From Polynucleobacter paneuropaeus (GTDB lineage Bacteria > Pseudomonadota > Gammaproteobacteria > Burkholderiales > Burkholderiaceae), in NCBI RefSeq assembly GCF_003261235.1, contig NZ_CP030085.1, positions 248,001-312,000 of the forward strand: a stretch of 64,000 bases of DNA, given 5' to 3'. The notes beneath the pieces are model-generated. The model was not told the DNA's origin. It made no database searches and saw only the letters and a program-made list of their open reading frames with translations. The translations under genes and the position numbers were made by a program. This document shows positions 60,982 to 64,000 of the stretch, piece after piece (position 1 is the stretch's first letter; every line of letters begins with the position of its first letter).

Positions 60982-62211
60982 ATGAATGTAACTCATTTGT
61001 CCCATTCTGATTCTTCTGGCGGGGCTGCCCGAGCGGCATATAGAATACATCGGGCGCTATTGGATGCAAATTTAAATTCAAGTTTATTGGTTGATAGCTC
61101 AACAATCGATGATTCGACTGTTTCTGCACCTTATTCTTCTATTAGAAAACTGCGTAATTTAGTTGCTCCGCAAGCTGTTAAATTTTTTAGAAAATTTATT
61201 ACTACCTCTAATCTAGCGCTACATTCCCCTTGTATTACACCCTCTGCAAGAGTGGTTGAATTAAACAATAGTCCTGCTGATATAGTTCATTTGCATTGGA
61301 TCGCCTGGGAAATGTTATCAATATCGGATATAGGGAAAATTAAAAAGCCCATTGTCTGGACATTGCATGATATGTGGGCATTCTGCGGTGCAGAGCATGT
61401 TACTCCGGAGTTTAGATGGAGGGAGGGATACCATAAGAATAATCGTCCTTACTATGAGGGTGGCTTTGATCTGAATCGATGGACGTGGAAAAGAAAGGTT
61501 AAGCACTGGAGCAGGCCAATGCATATAGTGGCCCCAAGTAGTTGGCTTGGCCAGTGTGCTATGGAGAGTCAATTAATGCGTGACTGGCCAATCTCTGTAA
61601 TTCACAATCCCCTTAACCTTAATATCTGGAGTCCTGTACCAAAAAATATATCGCGAACATTGTTAGGGTTACCGCAAGATATTCCTTTGGTTATGTTTGG
61701 GGCAATGGGGGGAGGGCTGGACCCCAACAAGGGGTTTGATTTGTTGATAGATGCCCTGAGACACCTCTCGGGAGAAGGTGTTTATTTTGAGGTTGTCATC
61801 TTTGGCCAAAGTGAGCCGCCGATAAAGCGCGATCTAAACTTTGTAACCCATTATTTGGGGCACTTAAATGACGACTTGTCATTACGGTTGGCTTATAGCG
61901 CGGCAGACTTGATGGTTGTACCATCTCGTATAGAGTCATTTGGGCAAACTGCTTCTGAGGCTCACGCATGTGGAACGCCTGTCGTTGCATTTAATATAGG
62001 CGGATTACGCGACATTGTTGACCATAAATCAACGGGGTATCTTGCTGAGCCTTATGACACTATAGATTTGGCAGCTGGCATAAACTTTGTTTTAAAAAAT
62101 TCATCAAAATCACAGCTAGGGCTGGCGGCTCGAATTAAAGCGGAGAGGTGTTTTGATGCCAAAATAATTTCTAAAAAGTATAGAGATATTTATAGCGAGA
62201 TAATAAAGTGA
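60982..62211 (+). CDS. GT4 family glycosyltransferase
   Basis: The 409-residue protein is a GT-B enzyme of the GT4 type. Its N-terminus THLSHSDSSGGAARAAYRIHRA is typical of WcaC-like enzymes, and the motif DIVHLHWIAWEM follows. The donor site is in the C-terminal half, where VPSRIESFGQTASEAHACG shows the ExxxxxxxE signature. It stands apart from the preceding transcript and is followed by a WcaF-like acetyltransferase and another GT4 gene. Confidence 0.9.
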   Translation: MNVTHLSHSDSSGGAARAAYRIHRALLDANLNSSLLVDSSTIDDSTVSAPYSSIRKLRNLVAPQAVKFFRKFITTSNLALHSPCITPSARVVELNNSPADIVHLHWIAWEMLSISDIGKIKKPIVWTLHDMWAFCGAEHVTPEFRWREGYHKNNRPYYEGGFDLNRWTWKRKVKHWSRPMHIVAPSSWLGQCAMESQLMRDWPISVIHNPLNLNIWSPVPKNISRTLLGLPQDIPLVMFGAMGGGLDPNKGFDLLIDALRHLSGEGVYFEVVIFGQSEPPIKRDLNFVTHYLGHLNDDLSLRLAYSAADLMVVPSRIESFGQTASEAHACGTPVVAFNIGGLRDIVDHKSTGYLAEPYDTIDLAAGINFVLKNSSKSQLGLAARIKAERCFDAKIISKKYRDIYSEIIK

Positions 62212-62366
62212 CAACTCCAACTGCATAAAATTCTATAAGACTTGTAAAATATATGAAATTTTATAAGGGCTTAATATGGTTAATTTAGTTCACTTATGCA
62301 ATATATTTCGAAAAATAGTGTGAATAATATAAAGTCTAAGCTAAAGACATACCCACAGGGATCATT

Positions 62367-62861
62367 ATGATTCGCCATATCTTTAATATCATTTTCTGCC
62401 TTTTGCCCCCAACGAGATTTTTTTCTTTTCGTAATTGCATGTTAAAAATAGCTGGAATTCGGGTGGGCTCACACACCTCTTTCTGTGGACGATCTTGGAT
62501 TTATGGTCGAGGTAAATTAACAATAGGCAACCATACCTGGATTGGTCCTGGGGCAGTAATTTTTACCAATACTGAGGCGGAGATATTCATAGGCAATAAC
62601 TGTGATGTAGGTCCCGGGGTTGAATTTATAACTGGCAGCCATAGGATTGGCTATTCAAGCAGGCGCGCTGGAGAGGGGTTTGCAAAATCAATAAAAGTTG
62701 GAGATGGAGTTTGGATCGGTGCAAAAAGTATCATTCTGGGAGGTGTCACGATAGGTGCCGGCTCAATCATAGCAGCGGGTTCATTGGTGAGGGCTGATGT
62801 ACCCAACAATTGCCTGGTCGCTGGTGTTCCAGGAGTTATAAAGAAAAAATTGGGTTTATGA
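62367..62861 (+). CDS. WcaF-like O-acetyltransferase (left-handed beta-helix)
   Basis: The 164-residue protein has hexapeptide repeats (IGNHTWIGP, IGNNCDVGP, VGDGVWIGA, IGAGSIIAAG), typical of left-handed beta-helix acetyltransferases such as WcaF, which add O-acetyl groups to exopolysaccharide sugars. The segment GSHRIGYSSRR likely includes the catalytic histidine. Its stop overlaps the next start (ATGA), so it is coupled to the following GT4. Confidence 0.87.
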   Translation: MIRHIFNIIFCLLPPTRFFSFRNCMLKIAGIRVGSHTSFCGRSWIYGRGKLTIGNHTWIGPGAVIFTNTEAEIFIGNNCDVGPGVEFITGSHRIGYSSRRAGEGFAKSIKVGDGVWIGAKSIILGGVTIGAGSIIAAGSLVRADVPNNCLVAGVPGVIKKKLGL

Positions 62862-64000
62862 AGCGACGAGTAATTTTTATGTGTAATGCGTTAGATGACC
62901 TTACAAGAATCGGGCGCGACATTACAACCGATAGTCCTGCAGCAACAAAAAAAATAATTATGCTTTGTAAGGCATTGCGCATAAGTGGTGTAACCGCAGT
63001 TATATTAAGCATGGGAAGAGGCGGTGAAATTGCATGCTGGAAAAATTTTTCGGCATTAGTTCGACGTGTCGATGGGGTGCCAATAATCTATATTCCATTC
63101 TCAACTATACCTATTTTTTCACATTTACTTTCATCAATAGCATTAGCCTACTGCATTTTTATATTACGTATACGGCGCTTTACACATTTAATTTACTACA
63201 ATCGTACCGCAACCTTCATTCCTTCGTTACTTTTGTCGAGAGTATTGGGGTATGTGAATATTCTCGATCTAGAGGACGGGGAAACATCAGGAGTTAGGAG
63301 TGTTTTAAAGTTTCTACAACTAAAAATAGTTTCTCAGTTGTTCGATAAGATCTGCATAAAAGCGCTATTGGCTTGTAGCGCACTAAAGGCTTTTACCTCC
63401 ATAAGACCTGTGCTTTGTTATTACGGTACAGCATCCCCTTCGCCAGCTACTCCTAGATTTCAATCTAAAAAGTTAACTGTTTTAATGAGTGGAACTTTAA
63501 GTCATGAAACTGGTGCTGAATTGCTGATAGATGCTATTGTGATGTTACGTCAAAAAAATGAGCCATGGGTAAGGGATATTAGATTTGAGATTACAGGAAA
63601 AGGGGAGAGTCTAGATCGATTTCATTTGCTGGCTTCCGAGCTATCCATTCCAAATTTAGTAGTTCATGGACGCCTTTCTAGTCCAGAGTATTTGAATATA
63701 TTGAGCAGCGCTGATATCGGTCTTTCGCTGAAATTAATCGGAGGGCCATATGCAAATACAACATTTCCATCAAAAGTTATTGAGTATGCAGCTAGCGGTG
63801 TTTTGGTTTTAACTACAGAAATTAGTGACGTGCGAAAGGTTCTTGGAGAGGGGGCAATTTATTTAAAGCGTGACGAACCATCCGAGCTTATTAAACTTTT
63901 AAAGTTTATAGCCCTTAACCAAAAAGACGCATTAAATTACTCAATAGTTGGGAGAGATGCTGTTCAAAAAATTTGTATGCCAAGGATTGCTGGTGAAAAA
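62858..64000 (+). CDS. GT4-like glycosyltransferase, cut by the window end
   Basis: This frame is open from an ATG at 62858, which overlaps the acetyltransferase stop, through 381 codons to the last base, so the C-terminal end is missing. The first half is divergent, with DSPAATKKIIMLC and a hydrophobic stretch around residues 85-105. The C-terminal half shows a GT4 donor site with FPSKVIEYAASGVLVL, and LDLEDGE earlier. It probably extends the same glycan as the previous two genes. Confidence 0.85.
   Translation, partial: MKRRVIFMCNALDDLTRIGRDITTDSPAATKKIIMLCKALRISGVTAVILSMGRGGEIACWKNFSALVRRVDGVPIIYIPFSTIPIFSHLLSSIALAYCIFILRIRRFTHLIYYNRTATFIPSLLLSRVLGYVNILDLEDGETSGVRSVLKFLQLKIVSQLFDKICIKALLACSALKAFTSIRPVLCYYGTASPSPATPRFQSKKLTVLMSGTLSHETGAELLIDAIVMLRQKNEPWVRDIRFEITGKGESLDRFHLLASELSIPNLVVHGRLSSPEYLNILSSADIGLSLKLIGGPYANTTFPSKVIEYAASGVLVLTTEISDVRKVLGEGAIYLKRDEPSELIKLLKFIALNQKDALNYSIVGRDAVQKICMPRIAGEK

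Noticed and set aside
63034..63297. An 87-codon frame near the window end
   Set aside because: It lies in another phase inside the GT4-like gene open from 62858 to 64000, which has the right start overlap and a donor-site motif.
1..64000. tRNA or rRNA genes
   Set aside because: No cloverleaf-type sequence with a CCA end or conserved T-loop, and no rRNA sequence, was recognised in the intergenic gaps by eye.

Overview
The window reads as a chromosome segment of a betaproteobacterium in the Burkholderiaceae, most like the freshwater genus Polynucleobacter. The evidence is the dense gene packing, the moderate GC of the housekeeping backbone, and clusters typical of that group: nusB-ribH-ribB, the tol-pal block with queC, exbBD-lpxK-kdsB-adk, and xerD-plsY-folE. 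The genus is inferred from gene order and protein character; no database search was possible.

Layout. Positions 1-10400 hold an unidentified protein on the minus strand, the dTDP-L-rhamnose genes rfbB, rfbD, rfbA and rfbC, a heptosyltransferase, a TolC-type outer membrane channel, uppP, a UDP-xylose synthase-like SDR and trmB. Positions 10400-18550 hold gabD, nusB, ribH, a ribB fused to a degenerate ribA domain, a compact run of minor pilin genes, ribD, ribE and queC. Positions 18560-23080 hold the Tol-Pal envelope machine (tolQ, tolR, tolA, tolB, pal, cpoB) on the minus strand. Positions 23100-31700 hold glyA, nrdR, a dicarboxylate symporter, adk, kdsB, a Trm112-like protein, lpxK, exbD, exbB and xseA. 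Positions 31700-40450 are housekeeping (murB, yajQ, xerD, plsY, folE, a HiPIP) interrupted by two probable selfish or toxin-type insertions. These are a GSU2403-family nucleotidyltransferase-fold gene and a BrnT/BrnA toxin-antitoxin pair, each starting directly behind a perfect 11-bp-arm palindrome. A 48-codon gene with a strong ribosome binding site lies at 40190-40336.

Positions 40450-64000 are a surface-polysaccharide (O-antigen type) locus that runs off the window. It begins with GDP-mannose/GDP-fucose synthesis (manC, gmd, fcl) and a glycosyltransferase. Next comes an in-frame chimera joining the first ~63 codons of galE to the C-terminal part of a Wzy-like polymerase, then wzz. From about 48560 the sequence becomes strongly AT-rich. 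Here lies a tightly coupled run: PLP sugar aminotransferase, GT2, WbqC-like protein, PglD-like acyltransferase, two Fe(II)/2-oxoglutarate dioxygenase-like proteins around a beta-propeller protein, two methyltransferases and a glycosyltransferase. An oppositely oriented GT41-like gene, the ABC export pair wzm/wzt, a large membrane protein of unknown function, two GT4 enzymes and a WcaF-like acetyltransferase follow.

How it fits together. The rfb genes can supply dTDP-4-keto-6-deoxyglucose both for rhamnose and for the aminotransferase, manC/gmd/fcl supply GDP-fucose, and the glycosyltransferases assemble the chain. Wzm/Wzt look intact for export while the Wzy is truncated and no Wzx flippase is visible, which suggests a locus that moved from Wzy-dependent to ABC-dependent assembly. 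The most promising undescribed system is the coupled module at 49761-54297 (WbqC, acyltransferase, dioxygenase, propeller, dioxygenase, methyltransferase).
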